Notes: a model not told the origin generated them from the sequence alone. Positions 1 to 7,971 are shown, numbered from the stretch's first letter. The stretch: DNA of 14,614 bases from Candidatus Hydrogenedentota bacterium (GCA_903922535.1 CAIXUF010001457.1:1-14614), one strand, 5' to 3'. Program-made: numbers and translations.

Positions 1-329
1 GGACAGTGTCCCGTCGATACCACCAGGTCCACAGTGCTGCCAAAGGGCACCTGCTGACCCGCCGCCGGGCTCTGGCTGATGACCCGGCCTTCCGCCACGG
101 TGTCGCTGCATTGTTGCGTCACCACACCGGTGCTCAGGTTTGCGCCGCTGAGCAAGATGCCGGCCACCGCCTGCGTCTCACCCGCCACGGCGGGCACCGT
201 CACAGGACAGTGTCCCGTCGATACCACCAGGTCCACGGTGCTGCCAAAGGGCACCTGCTGACCCGCCGCCGGGCTCTGGCTGATGACCCGGCCTTCTGCC
301 ACCGTGTCGCTGCACTGCTGCCTCACCAC
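1..329 (-). repeat. 204-bp direct tandem duplication of one PASTA unit
   Basis: Bases 1-125 match bases 205-329 with six differences, and only one of these falls in the first 92 bases. The offset of 204 is exactly 68 codons, one PASTA unit, so the frame is preserved. Divergence rises beyond this core (126-204 against 330-408). This points to a recent in-frame unit duplication or gene conversion. The true extent cannot be seen because the edge cuts it. Confidence 0.9.
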
Positions 330-605
330 GCCGACGGTCAGATTCGCGCTGCCGAGCAGGATGCCCGCCGCCTCCTGCGTCTCGCCCGCCACAGCGGGCA
401 CCGTTGCCGGGCAGGGACCCGTCGACAGGACCAGCGAGACAGCGCCGCCCAGCGGCGCCAACTGCTCTGCCGCCGGGTCTTGGCTGATGACCAGCCCCGC
501 CGCCACCGTGTTGCTGCACTGCTGCGTCACCGCACCGGTGGTCAGGCCGGCGGCGTGAATTGCCGTGTTCGCCGCTGTCAGGGCCTGGCCCGCCACATCG
601 GGCAC
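1..605 (-). repeat. PASTA block E, at least three units (residues 2421-2621, cut)
   Basis: Units begin at residues 2421, 2489 and 2557; the third is cut near its end by the window edge (last residues STGHC). Units 20 and 21 share an identical stretch of about 39 residues covering the middle and C-terminal parts. More units probably follow outside the window. Confidence 0.88.
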
Positions 606-3600
606 GGCGACGGACGCCTGAACGCACACACTGTCCAGCGCGAAGTCCAGGAGCGCATCCATGGCATTCGTATGGCTGACAAACGCCACGGTGTGCTGTC
701 CGCCGTCGGCAAAGGCGGAGAGATCCACCTCGATGCGGGTCCATGCGGAGAATGACGCGGCATCCGCCTCCGTCGCCTCGAACAGTTTCTGCCCGTCCAC
801 AAGAAGCCTCATGTATCCGGTGCTGCCCGCAACCGGAATCCACACGTAGAAGGACAGGCTGGCCGTTCCGGAGGGCAGCGTAATCTGCTGTGTGACGCTC
901 CCGTCCTCCGCGGCCTGCGAAGCGCCGAACAGCACGAACAAGTACCCTTCCTGCGCAAAATCAGGCAAATCTGTGCACAGCGGGGACTCGCGGTTTAGTG
1001 ATTGCATCTGCCATGCCCCGTTAGTCGATCCGTTTTCGAAGCTGCCGTCGGCGAGGATATTTCCCGGACAATAGTCCACGGACGGGATGGTCGCCAAGAC
1101 GGTGTAGTCCCCGGTTTCTCCGGCGTGACCGGCCACGCGCAGGAAATAGGCGGCACCCGCGGTCAGGCGCACGTCAACCTGTGACTGCAGACCGCAGGAG
1201 GAATCGTTGTTGTATCCAATTTGGGCCAGGGAACCGCAGTCACCTTCATAGACATGGAGCGTGGTGTCGAAGGAGGAACCGCACAGCGAAAATCTGTGGG
1301 TGGCGGTGCGGGATGCCTGGAATTGGAACCACACATCCGCCCCGGAACCGTCGTCCGTGACCAGGTCAGTCGCGGCGCCGACGGTGCTGTTCGAATAGGC
1401 CGTGTTCAACAGCAGCGTTGCGGCGGTGCCGCAGGTGTCATTCGCAGCGCCTCCGCAGGGTCCCGTGGAAATCACCAGCGCGACTGCGCTTTCCAGGTCT
1501 GCCGTCGCGCCCGCCGCCGGATCCTGGCTGATGACCAGGCCTGCCGCCACCGTGCCGCTGCATACCTCCGTGATTACGCCGATGGTCAGGTTCACCTCCG
1601 CGAATGCCGCCGTTGCGTCGGCTTGCGTCTGACCTACCACGTCGGGCACGGTTGTTTTGCAGGGCTCTCCGTTCGACACGACCAGCGCCACCGTGCTGCC
1701 GGGAAGAATCTGGCCGCCCGCCGCCGGGTCCTGGCCGATGACCAGGCCCGCCGCCGCCGTGCCATTGCAGGCCTGCGTGATTGTGCCGACAGTCAGTCCT
1801 GCACCCGTGATTGCCGCCGATGCATCCGCCTGTGTCTGGCCTGTCACGTCGGGCACGCTCACAGGGCAGGGTCCGGACACCACCGTCAGCGCCACCGCGC
1901 TGCCGGAGGGCGCGTCTGTGCCTGCCGCCGGGTCCTGGCTGATGACCAGCCCCGCCGCCACCGTGTCGCTGCAAACCTCCGTAATCGTGCCGATACTCAG
2001 GTTCGCACCCGTGATCGCCGCCGATGCATCCGACTGCGTCTGGCCTGTCACATCGGGCACGGTCTGGCAGCTTCCGGCCGCCACCAAGAGTGCCACCGCG
2101 CTGCCCGAAGGCACGCGTGCAGTTGCCGCAGGATTCTGGCTGACAACCAAACCGGCCGCCACCGTGTCGCTGCAAACCTGTGTGGTCGTGCCGACAGTCA
2201 GGTTCGCATTCGCAACCGCCGCGGATGCATCCGCCTGCGTCTGGTTCGTCACGTTGGGAACAGGAACCAGTGATGCGACGGAGTGAATGCACACATCATC
2301 AAGCAGGAAGTACAGGGGGGCGGAAGCCACCTCGTCCGTGTGGCTGGTGAACTCGACGGTATGCAACCCACCGCCGACAAAGGCAGATATGTCAATTTCC
2401 ACGCGGGTCCACGACGCATACTTTGCGGCGTCCGCGTTGGTCGCCTCAAAAACTTGTTGACTGTCCACCAGGAGTCTCATGTATCCCGGGGTGCCCGACT
2501 GGTAGATCCACAAATAGAATGACAGGCTGGTCGACTCGGCGGGCAGGACAAGCTCCTGCGAAATACTTCCATCTTCCGCAACATCCTCGCCGCCAAACAG
2601 ACAGAGCCAGTCTCCCTCATACGCAAAGCCCGCCCCCTTGGTCAACGGCGAATCGTAGTTCAGGGAGTACTCCTTCCATGCCGTGCTCGGCGAGCCTTCT
2701 TCAAATCCGCCGTCGGCGACCACATTTCCCGGACAGAAACCGGGCAGGAGGGTTGCAAGCAGCGTGTATTCGCCGTTTGCTCCGGCTTTCCCGGCCACGC
2801 GCAGGAAACAGGTCGAGCCCGCCGTCAAATACACCAGCGCCAGGGACTGGAGACCGCAGGAATTGTCGTCGTATCCAATCTGGGTCAGGGACCCGCAGGA
2901 ACCGGAATAGATGTAGAGGGTGGTGTCGAAAGCAGCGTCGCAGAGCGAGAACTCGTAGTTGCCTGCGGCGGTTGCGTCAAACCGGAACCACACATCCGCC
3001 CCTGACCTGTCATTCGTGACAAGGTCGGTGGCGGCGCCTGCATTGGTTCCTGAATAGGGCGTGTCCAGCAGCAGGGTCGCGGCAGTATCGCAGGTCTCAT
3101 TCACGATGATTGGGCAGATACCCGTGGACACCACCAGCGCCACCGCGCTGCCTGGAGGCGCCTGCGCGCCCGCCGCCGGATTCTGGCTGATGACCAGGCC
3201 CGCCGTAACCGTATTGCTGCACTGCTGCGTCACTGTGCCGGTGGTCAGGCCCGCGTCGCCAAGCAGGGTGCCTGCCGCCGACTCGGTCTCACCCGCCACG
3301 TTGGGCACGGTCACCGGGCATGGCCCCTCGGACAACACCAGCGCCACCGCGCTGCCGGGAGCAACCTGTGTGCCCGCCGCCGGGTCTTGGCTGAGAACGA
3401 GGCCCTCTGCAACCGTGTCGCTGCACTGCAGTGACACTGCGCCGGTGATGAGGCCGTCATTCGTGAGCAGGGTGTCCGCCTCCGCCTCCGTCTGGCCCGT
3501 CACATTGGGCACGGGCACATTGCAGAGGTCACCGTTGGACACCACCAGCGCCACTGTGCTGCCGGGAAGCGCCTGCGCGCCCGCCGCCGGGTCCTGGCTG

Positions 3601-6600
3601 ATGACGAAGCCCGCCTCCACCGTGTCACTGCACGCCTGCGTGATCGTGCCGGCAGCAAGGGTTGCGTTCGTGATCGTCGCCGCTGCATTCGCCTGCGCCT
3701 GGCCCGTGACATCGGGCACCGCCACGCAGTCTTCTGCCGACACCACGAGGGCCACCGCGCTGCCCGAAGGCACGAGCGCGTTTGCCGCCGGAATCTGGCT
3801 GATTACCAGACCCGGCGCCACCGTGCCGCTGCACACCTGCGTGATCGTGCCGACAGTCAGGCCTGAATCCGTGACCGCCGTCGAAGCATCGGCCTGCGTC
3901 TGGCCGGTTGCGCCGGGAACCGGGGTCATTTGGGTGACGGAGTGCACGCACACATCGTCCAGGAAGAAGTGCAACGGTGCGACAGACACCGGGTCCGTAT
4001 GGCCGGTGACCGAAAGGGTATGCATCCCGTCATCGGCAAAGGCGGAAACATCAACCTCCACTCGGGTCCATGACGCAAACTTTGCGGCATCCGATTGGGT
4101 CGCCTCAAAGACTCCCAGGCCGTCCACAAGGAGTCTCAGGTATCCCGTGGTGCCCGACTCGGGTATCCGAAGATAGAACGACAGGCTGATCGCATCGGGG
4201 GGCAGGTGGATCTCCTGCGAAACGCTGCTGTCTTCCTCGCCGGCATCACCGCCGAAAACGCAAAGCCAGTTTCCCTCATAGGCGGAATCCGGCATTTCCC
4301 GCAGCGGGGAACCGTAGTTCACGGAGGTCTCCTGCCATGCCGTACTCGGCGTGCCTTCCTCAAACCCGCCATCGGCAAGCATGTTTCCAGGACAGAAGCC
4401 GGACAAAAGGGTGGCCAACAGCGTATAGGCACCCGCCGCACCGTTGTTTCCGGCCACGCGCAGGAAACAGGTCGAGCCCGCCGTCAGATACGCCAGCGCC
4501 ACGGACTGGACATAGCTGCTATTGTCGTTGTATCCGACCTGGACGAGGGAACCGCAGGAACCGGAATAGACGTAGAGGGTGGTGTCAAAACCAGAACCGA
4601 AAAGTGAAAACTCGTAATTGCCGGTGGCGGCGGCATCAAACCTGAACCACACATCCGCTTCTGAACCGTCACTCGTAACAAGGTCGGTGGCCGCGTCAAC
4701 GCTGCTTCCCGCATACGGCGTATTCAGCAGCAGCGTCGCGGCAGCATCGCAGGTGTCGTTTGTAAGAACCGTACACCGGCCGGAGGACACGACGAGCGCC
4801 ACCGGGGTGCCGGGGACAAACTGGCCGCCTGCGGCCGGGTCCTGGCTGATGACCCGGCCCGCCGCCACTGCATCACTGCACACCTGCGTGACCGTGCCGA
4901 CCGTCATTTGTCCTCCCTCGAGTGCCGCCGATGCATCCTCCAGCGTCATGCCTTCCACGTCGGGCACGAGCACGGGACACGGGCCGGATGATACCGTCAG
5001 CGCCACGGCACTGCCCGCAGGCACCCCTGAGCCCATCGGGCTCTGTCCTGGAGACTGGCTGATGACCATGCCCTGCGGCCAGCTAGCACCGCATTCCTCC
5101 GTGATTATGCCGACCGTCAGGTTTACCGCGGTGAGCGCCGCCTCTGCATCCTCCTGAGACATCTGTGTTACATCAGGCACGGGCACGCAGCTTCCAGCGG
5201 CCACCTGAAGCGCCACAACGGTGCCCGCCTGCACGCGCGCACCGGCCACCAGGCTCTGCCCGATAATCGTGCCCGTCGGCACCCCCGTGTCACCGCAAAC
5301 TGGTGTTACCACGCCCACGACGAAGCCTGCGCCGATGAGCGACGCCGAAGCATCCGTCTGCGTCTGGCCGATCACGCTGGGAACCGGGACCAGTGATGCG
5401 AGGGACTGGATGCACACGGCATCCAGGACAAAGAGCAGGGGGTCGGATGACACCTCGTCTGTATGGCTGGAGAACTCAAGGGTATGTCCTTTGCCGTCGG
5501 CAAAGGCGGAGAGGTCGATTTCAACGCGGGTCCAGTCCGCATACGCTGCGTCATCCGCCTCGGTCGCCTCGAAGAGTTCTTGGCTGTCAACGAGGACTTT
5601 CATGTACCCCGGAGTGCCTGCGGAGAAAATCCACAAATAGAACGACAGTTGGACCGAGTCGGCAGGCAGGGTGATCTCCTGCGAAATGCTTCCGTCTTCC
5701 GAGGGGCCGTTGCCGCCAAAGAGGCAGACCCAGTTGCCCTCATAGGAGTATTGCGACCCGACCTTGGCCAACGGCGTGTCATAGTTCAAAGAGTACTCCT
5801 GCCATGCCGTGCTCGGCGAGCCTTCCTCAAACCCGCCGTCGGCAACCACATTTCCCGGACAGAAACCGGGCAGGACCGTCGCCAGCAGCGTGTAGTTGCC
5901 GGTCGCTCCGGCCTTTCCGGCCACGCGCAGGAAACAGGTCGAGCCCGCCGTCAAATACACCACGGCAAGGGACTGGAGACCGCAGGAATTGTCGTTGTAT
6001 CCAATCTGGGCAAGCGAAGCGCAGGAACCGGAATAGATGTAGAGGGTGGTGTCGAAAGCAGCGTCGCAGAGTGAGAACTCATAGTTGCCGGCAGAGGCGG
6101 CGTCAAACTTGAACCACACATCCGCCCCCGAACCGTCACCCGTGACAAGGTCCGTGGCGGCGCCGACATTGCTTCCAGTATAGGGCGTGTTCAGCAGCAG
6201 CGTTGCGGCAGTGTCGCAAGTGTCGTTTGCAACGAGTATTGGGCATGGCCCCGTGGACACCACCAGCATCACCGCGCTGCCTGGAGTTAGTTGCGCGCCC
6301 GCCGTCGGGGTCTGGCTGATAACCAGGCCCACCGCCACGGTGTCGCTGCACTGCTGCGTCACCGTGCCGACAGTAAAGCCGGCGCTGCCGAGCAGGGTGC
6401 CCGCCGCCGACTCCGTCTCGCCCACCACATCGGGCACCGCCACTGTGCAAAGGCCCGTGGACACCGTCAGCGCCACCGCGCTGCCGGGAATAGCCTGTGT
6501 GCCTGCCGACGGGTCCTGGCTGATGACCGTGCCCGCCGCCACCGTGTCACTGCACTGCTGCGTGATCGTGCCGACAGTCAGGTTTGCACCCATTACTGCC

Positions 6601-7865
6601 GTGGACGCGTCCGCCTGCGTCTGGCCCGCCACGTCGGGCACGTCTACGCAGGCGGTAGGACTCGAGATTACCACCCTTACCCCGGTGCCATAAAGAACCT
6701 GTGTTCCTCCCGCCGGATCCTGGCTGATGACCGTGTTGGGAGGAGCCGGGCTGCACTGCGCGGTTGTTTGACCAGCATAAAGCCCCACCTGGGACAGCGC
6801 GGTGTTCACCGCATCAAGCAGCAGCCCATTCAAGTTGGGAACCGTTACGAGACAGCGGCCGGTCGACACTGCCAAAGCCACCGCACTGCCGGGAGGCGCT
6901 TGCGTGTTTGCTGCCGGATCCTGGCTGATGACCAGTCCCGCCGCCACGGTGTTGCTGCACTGCTGTGTCACCGTGCCGACCGTGAGGTTCGCAATTGTGA
7001 TGGATGTGGACGCATCCGCCTGCGTTTGGCCCGCCACATTGGGCACCGTCACCGGACAGGGTCCGGTGGACACGATCAGTTTCACCGGATTGCCGAACAG
7101 CGAGTCTGAGCCTGCTTCCGGGTCCTGGCTGATGACCAGACCCGCCGCCACCGTGTCGCTGCACTGCTGCCACACGATGCCGGTAACCAGGCCCGCACCG
7201 GTGAGCAGGGTATCTGCCGCCGCCTGCGTCTCACCCACCACATTGGGCACCTCCACCGGACAATACCCGCTGGACACCACCAGCGCCACCGCACTACCGG
7301 AGGCAACCGACGCCCCCGCTGCCGGGTCCTGGCTGATGACCCGGCCCGCCAGCACCGTGTTGCTGCAAACCTGCGTCACGGTGCCGGTGGTCAGTCCCGC
7401 GCCGATGAGCAGGGTGCCCGCCGACGACTGCGTCTCGCCCACCACGCCGGGCACAGACACCACCGGACAGGGCCCTGTGGACATGACCAGCGCCACCGCG
7501 CTGCCGGGAGGCGCATCGGTGCCTGCCGCCGGGTCCTGGCTGATGACCCGGCCCGGCGCCACCGTGTTGCTGCACTGCTGCGTCACGGTGCCGACCGTCA
7601 GGCCCACGCCGACGAGCAGGGTGTCCGCCGCCGACTGCGTCTCGCCCACCACATTGGGCACGGTTGCCATGGGTGCGGAAACCTTTACGGGCACGATGGT
7701 ACCCGCCGCGCTCAGTGATTTCTCCGGCACAGGCCCCGAAATCGGTCCTCCTGTCTCCCCCCCGGACACAGGGGAAAGGTTGCCGCCAAGAGCCGCCTGC
7801 GCGAAAAGCGCGAACAGCATCCCCGTCATCAGAATGCCCCGAAACCCAAAACCTTCCCTTGACAT
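1..7865 (-). CDS. Giant secreted PASTA/PPC/jelly-roll repeat protein, 3' end outside window
   Basis: One frame stays open for 2621 codons from ATG 7865 to the left edge. Frame phase was checked at the start of every repeat and module and never changes. The start is set by AGAAGGAG 7 bases upstream. Residues 1-27 look like a Sec signal peptide: basic start, hydrophobic core 11-22, small residues around 24-27. After a linker, PASTA-like units of about 68 residues begin at residue 69. In-window order is 7 PASTA, PPC plus jelly-roll module, 3 PASTA, module, 4 PASTA, module, 4 PASTA, module, 3 PASTA (last one cut). The typical unit reads VPDVTGQTQADAS, then VGTVTQQCSDTV, then ISQDPAAG, ending VVSTGPCP. 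No catalytic domain, transmembrane anchor or sorting signal is seen, but the C-terminus is missing. PASTA domains are known to bind peptidoglycan fragments in kinases and PBPs. Here adhesion, matrix or wall binding is only an inference. Confidence 0.93.
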   Translation of the reverse strand, partial: MSREGFGFRGILMTGMLFALFAQAALGGNLSPVSGGETGGPISGPVPEKSLSAAGTIVPVKVSAPMATVPNVVGETQSAADTLLVGVGLTVGTVTQQCSNTVAPGRVISQDPAAGTDAPPGSAVALVMSTGPCPVVSVPGVVGETQSSAGTLLIGAGLTTGTVTQVCSNTVLAGRVISQDPAAGASVASGSAVALVVSSGYCPVEVPNVVGETQAAADTLLTGAGLVTGIVWQQCSDTVAAGLVISQDPEAGSDSLFGNPVKLIVSTGPCPVTVPNVAGQTQADASTSITIANLTVGTVTQQCSNTVAAGLVISQDPAANTQAPPGSAVALAVSTGRCLVTVPNLNGLLLDAVNTALSQVGLYAGQTTAQCSPAPPNTVISQDPAGGTQVLYGTGVRVVISSPTACVDVPDVAGQTQADASTAVMGANLTVGTITQQCSDTVAAGTVISQDPSAGTQAIPGSAVALTVSTGLCTVAVPDVVGETESAAGTLLGSAGFTVGTVTQQCSDTVAVGLVISQTPTAGAQLTPGSAVMLVVSTGPCPILVANDTCDTAATLLLNTPYTGSNVGAATDLVTGDGSGADVWFKFDAASAGNYEFSLCDAAFDTTLYIYSGSCASLAQIGYNDNSCGLQSLAVVYLTAGSTCFLRVAGKAGATGNYTLLATVLPGFCPGNVVADGGFEEGSPSTAWQEYSLNYDTPLAKVGSQYSYEGNWVCLFGGNGPSEDGSISQEITLPADSVQLSFYLWIFSAGTPGYMKVLVDSQELFEATEADDAAYADWTRVEIDLSAFADGKGHTLEFSSHTDEVSSDPLLFVLDAVCIQSLASLVPVPSVIGQTQTDASASLIGAGFVVGVVTPVCGDTGVPTGTIIGQSLVAGARVQAGTVVALQVAAGSCVPVPDVTQMSQEDAEAALTAVNLTVGIITEECGASWPQGMVISQSPGQSPMGSGVPAGSAVALTVSSGPCPVLVPDVEGMTLEDASAALEGGQMTVGTVTQVCSDAVAAGRVISQDPAAGGQFVPGTPVALVVSSGRCTVLTNDTCDAAATLLLNTPYAGSSVDAATDLVTSDGSEADVWFRFDAAATGNYEFSLFGSGFDTTLYVYSGSCGSLVQVGYNDNSSYVQSVALAYLTAGSTCFLRVAGNNGAAGAYTLLATLLSGFCPGNMLADGGFEEGTPSTAWQETSVNYGSPLREMPDSAYEGNWLCVFGGDAGEEDSSVSQEIHLPPDAISLSFYLRIPESGTTGYLRLLVDGLGVFEATQSDAAKFASWTRVEVDVSAFADDGMHTLSVTGHTDPVSVAPLHFFLDDVCVHSVTQMTPVPGATGQTQADASTAVTDSGLTVGTITQVCSGTVAPGLVISQIPAANALVPSGSAVALVVSAEDCVAVPDVTGQAQANAAATITNATLAAGTITQACSDTVEAGFVISQDPAAGAQALPGSTVALVVSNGDLCNVPVPNVTGQTEAEADTLLTNDGLITGAVSLQCSDTVAEGLVLSQDPAAGTQVAPGSAVALVLSEGPCPVTVPNVAGETESAAGTLLGDAGLTTGTVTQQCSNTVTAGLVISQNPAAGAQAPPGSAVALVVSTGICPIIVNETCDTAATLLLDTPYSGTNAGAATDLVTNDRSGADVWFRFDATAAGNYEFSLCDAAFDTTLYIYSGSCGSLTQIGYDDNSCGLQSLALVYLTAGSTCFLRVAGKAGANGEYTLLATLLPGFCPGNVVADGGFEEGSPSTAWKEYSLNYDSPLTKGAGFAYEGDWLCLFGGEDVAEDGSISQELVLPAESTSLSFYLWIYQSGTPGYMRLLVDSQQVFEATNADAAKYASWTRVEIDISAFVGGGLHTVEFTSHTDEVASAPLYFLLDDVCIHSVASLVPVPNVTNQTQADASAAVANANLTVGTTTQVCSDTVAAGLVVSQNPAATARVPSGSAVALLVAAGSCQTVPDVTGQTQSDASAAITGANLSIGTITEVCSDTVAAGLVISQDPAAGTDAPSGSAVALTVVSGPCPVSVPDVTGQTQADASAAITGAGLTVGTITQACNGTAAAGLVIGQDPAAGGQILPGSTVALVVSNGEPCKTTVPDVVGQTQADATAAFAEVNLTIGVITEVCSGTVAAGLVISQDPAAGATADLESAVALVISTGPCGGAANDTCGTAATLLLNTAYSNSTVGAATDLVTDDGSGADVWFQFQASRTATHRFSLCGSSFDTTLHVYEGDCGSLAQIGYNNDSSCGLQSQVDVRLTAGAAYFLRVAGHAGETGDYTVLATIPSVDYCPGNILADGSFENGSTNGAWQMQSLNRESPLCTDLPDFAQEGYLFVLFGASQAAEDGSVTQQITLPSGTASLSFYVWIPVAGSTGYMRLLVDGQKLFEATEADAASFSAWTRIEVDLSAFADGGQHTVAFVSHTNAMDALLDFALDSVCVQASVAVPDVAGQALTAANTAIHAAGLTTGAVTQQCSNTVAAGLVISQDPAAEQLAPLGGAVSLVLSTGPCPATVPAVAGETQEAAGILLGSANLTVGVVRQQCSDTVAEGRVISQSPAAGQQVPFGSTVDLVVSTGHCPVTVPAVAGETQAVAGILLSGANLSTGVVTQQCSDTVAEGRVISQSPAAGQQVPFGSTVDLVVSTGHC
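606..1442 (-). repeat. PPC-like plus jelly-roll-like module 4 (residues 2142-2420)
   Basis: The most divergent of the four modules. It starts NDTCGTAATLLLNTAY, has GADVWFQFQASRTATHRFS and YNNDSSCGLQS, and the junction is DYCPGN rather than GFCPGN. The second domain (2265-2420) begins ILADGSFENG and ends LDSVCVQ. It is therefore probably the oldest copy or one under different constraint. Confidence 0.78.
1443..2261 (-). repeat. PASTA block D, four units (residues 1869-2141)
   Basis: Units begin at residues 1869, 1936, 2004 and 2073. These are the most uniform units, all with the QTQADAS or QTQSDAS helix start. Unit 18 ends GPCGGAANDTC and leads straight into module 4. Two cysteines are present in each unit. 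Confidence 0.87.
2262..3101 (-). repeat. PPC-like plus jelly-roll-like module 3 (residues 1589-1868)
   Basis: Begins NETCDTAATLLLDTPY. The PPC-like part spans 1589-1709 and the second domain 1710-1868, with FCPGNVVADGGFEEG and LDDVC. The stretch at about 2790-2970 is nearly the same DNA as about 5910-6090 in module 1, including synonymous positions, so the two copies are recent duplicates or have been homogenised. Confidence 0.8.
3102..3920 (-). repeat. PASTA block C, four units (residues 1316-1588)
   Basis: Units begin at residues 1316, 1383, 1452 and 1520. The last of the block resembles the last unit of block A: both use a GETESAAGTLLG start and run from GPCPI or GICPI into the next N(D/E)TC module. 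This indicates that duplication units spanned PASTA and PPC domains together. Confidence 0.86.
3921..4760 (-). repeat. PPC-like plus jelly-roll-like module 2 (residues 1036-1315)
   Basis: The PPC-like part (1036-1156) begins NDTCDAAATLLLNTPY and has ADVWFRFDAAATGNYEFS. It differs from modules 1 and 3 by FGSGFD in place of CDAAFD and by NDNSSYVQS in place of NDNSCGLQS, so it lacks two of the module cysteines at once, which suggests those two form a disulphide in the other copies. The second domain (1157-1315) begins FCPGNMLADGGFEEG and ends LDDVCVHS. Confidence 0.8.
4761..5384 (-). repeat. PASTA block B, three units (residues 828-1035)
   Basis: Units begin at residues 828, 896 and 967. The first two are the most degenerate after unit 5: unit 8 has IIGQSLVAG where others have ISQDPAAG, and unit 9 has ECGASWPQG and a small insertion SPGQSPMGSG. 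Both cysteines are nevertheless kept in all three. Confidence 0.85.
5385..6227 (-). repeat. PPC-like plus jelly-roll-like module 1 (residues 547-827)
   Basis: Residues 547-667 begin NDTCDTAATLLLNTPY and carry GADVWFKFDAASAGNYEFS, FDTTLYIYSG, NDNSCGLQS and TCFLRVAG, the pattern of bacterial pre-peptidase C-terminal (PPC) beta-sandwich domains. FCPGN joins this to a second domain (about 670-820) with ADGGFEEG, a central Ser-Gln-Glu segment, SFYLWI, LVDSQELFEAT, VEIDLSAFADG and a final LDAVC. That looks like a carbohydrate-binding or MAM-like jelly roll. PPC is confident; the jelly-roll label is inferred from beta-rich pattern only. Closely related at DNA level to module 3. Confidence 0.8.
6228..7661 (-). 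repeat. PASTA block A, seven units (residues 69-546)
   Basis: Units begin at residues 69, 138, 206, 274, 342, 409 and 477, a spacing of 67-69 residues. Unit 5 (from residue 342, VPNLNGLLLDAV) is the most divergent: its middle reads AQCSPAPPNTVISQDPAGG and it ends SSPTAC instead of STGPC. All seven keep one cysteine in the middle and one at the end. This is the longest block and lies directly behind the signal peptide and linker. Confidence 0.88.
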
Positions 7866-7872
7866 ACCGCAA

Positions 7873-7880
7873 CTCCTTCT
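7873..7880 (-). promoter_or_regulatory. Ribosome binding site of the giant PASTA gene
   Basis: Reads AGAAGGAG on the minus strand, 7 bases before ATG 7865. It decides the start, since it precedes a good signal peptide. Confidence 0.85.
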
Positions 7881-7913
7881 GTTGATACTTCCCTGACTGC
7901 ATCCATATCAACA
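7880..7913 (-). promoter_or_regulatory. Leader inverted repeat just upstream of the ribosome binding site
   Basis: TGTTGATA (7880-7887) is the exact reverse complement of TATCAACA (7906-7913), with an 18-base loop. It lies inside the predicted leader and touches the edge of the ribosome binding site, so it could modulate translation or be an operator. The stem is short and AT-rich, so function is only a suggestion. Confidence 0.45.
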
Positions 7914-7942
7914 TACCCTATGAGGATACGCCTGTCGATAAA

Positions 7943-7971
7943 AGTATATTTCTGTGTTGTTGTTGGGTCAA
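7943..7971 (-). promoter_or_regulatory. Sigma70-type promoter of the giant PASTA gene
   Basis: On the minus strand, TTGACC (7966-7971) and TATACT (7943-7948) are 17 bases apart; each matches 5 of 6 consensus bases. Transcription would start near 7936, giving a leader of about 70 bases before ATG 7865. Confidence 0.7.

Noticed and set aside
1221..2273. Long plus-strand open frames opposite the repeat gene (also 6-755, 3061-4176, 6291-7109, 6802-7896)
   Set aside because: They are antisense shadows of the PASTA repeats: the GC-rich codons of the real frame seldom give stops in reverse. Their translations are arginine/histidine-rich or Thr/Pro/Ala-rich periodic sequence with no family resemblance, and they cross several PASTA units.
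1438..2292. Minus-strand open frame of 284 codons in another phase of the giant gene (similarly 178-843 and 7294-7914)
   Set aside because: Gly/Arg/His-rich out-of-phase reading of the same repeats; the true frame in the same place reads as clean PASTA units.
1..7865. Possible CRISPR or DNA-level satellite array, given the strong periodicity of about 204 bp
   Set aside because: The period is exactly 68 codons, divergence is concentrated at the protein level in a pattern of domain conservation, and there are no short identical repeats with unique spacers.
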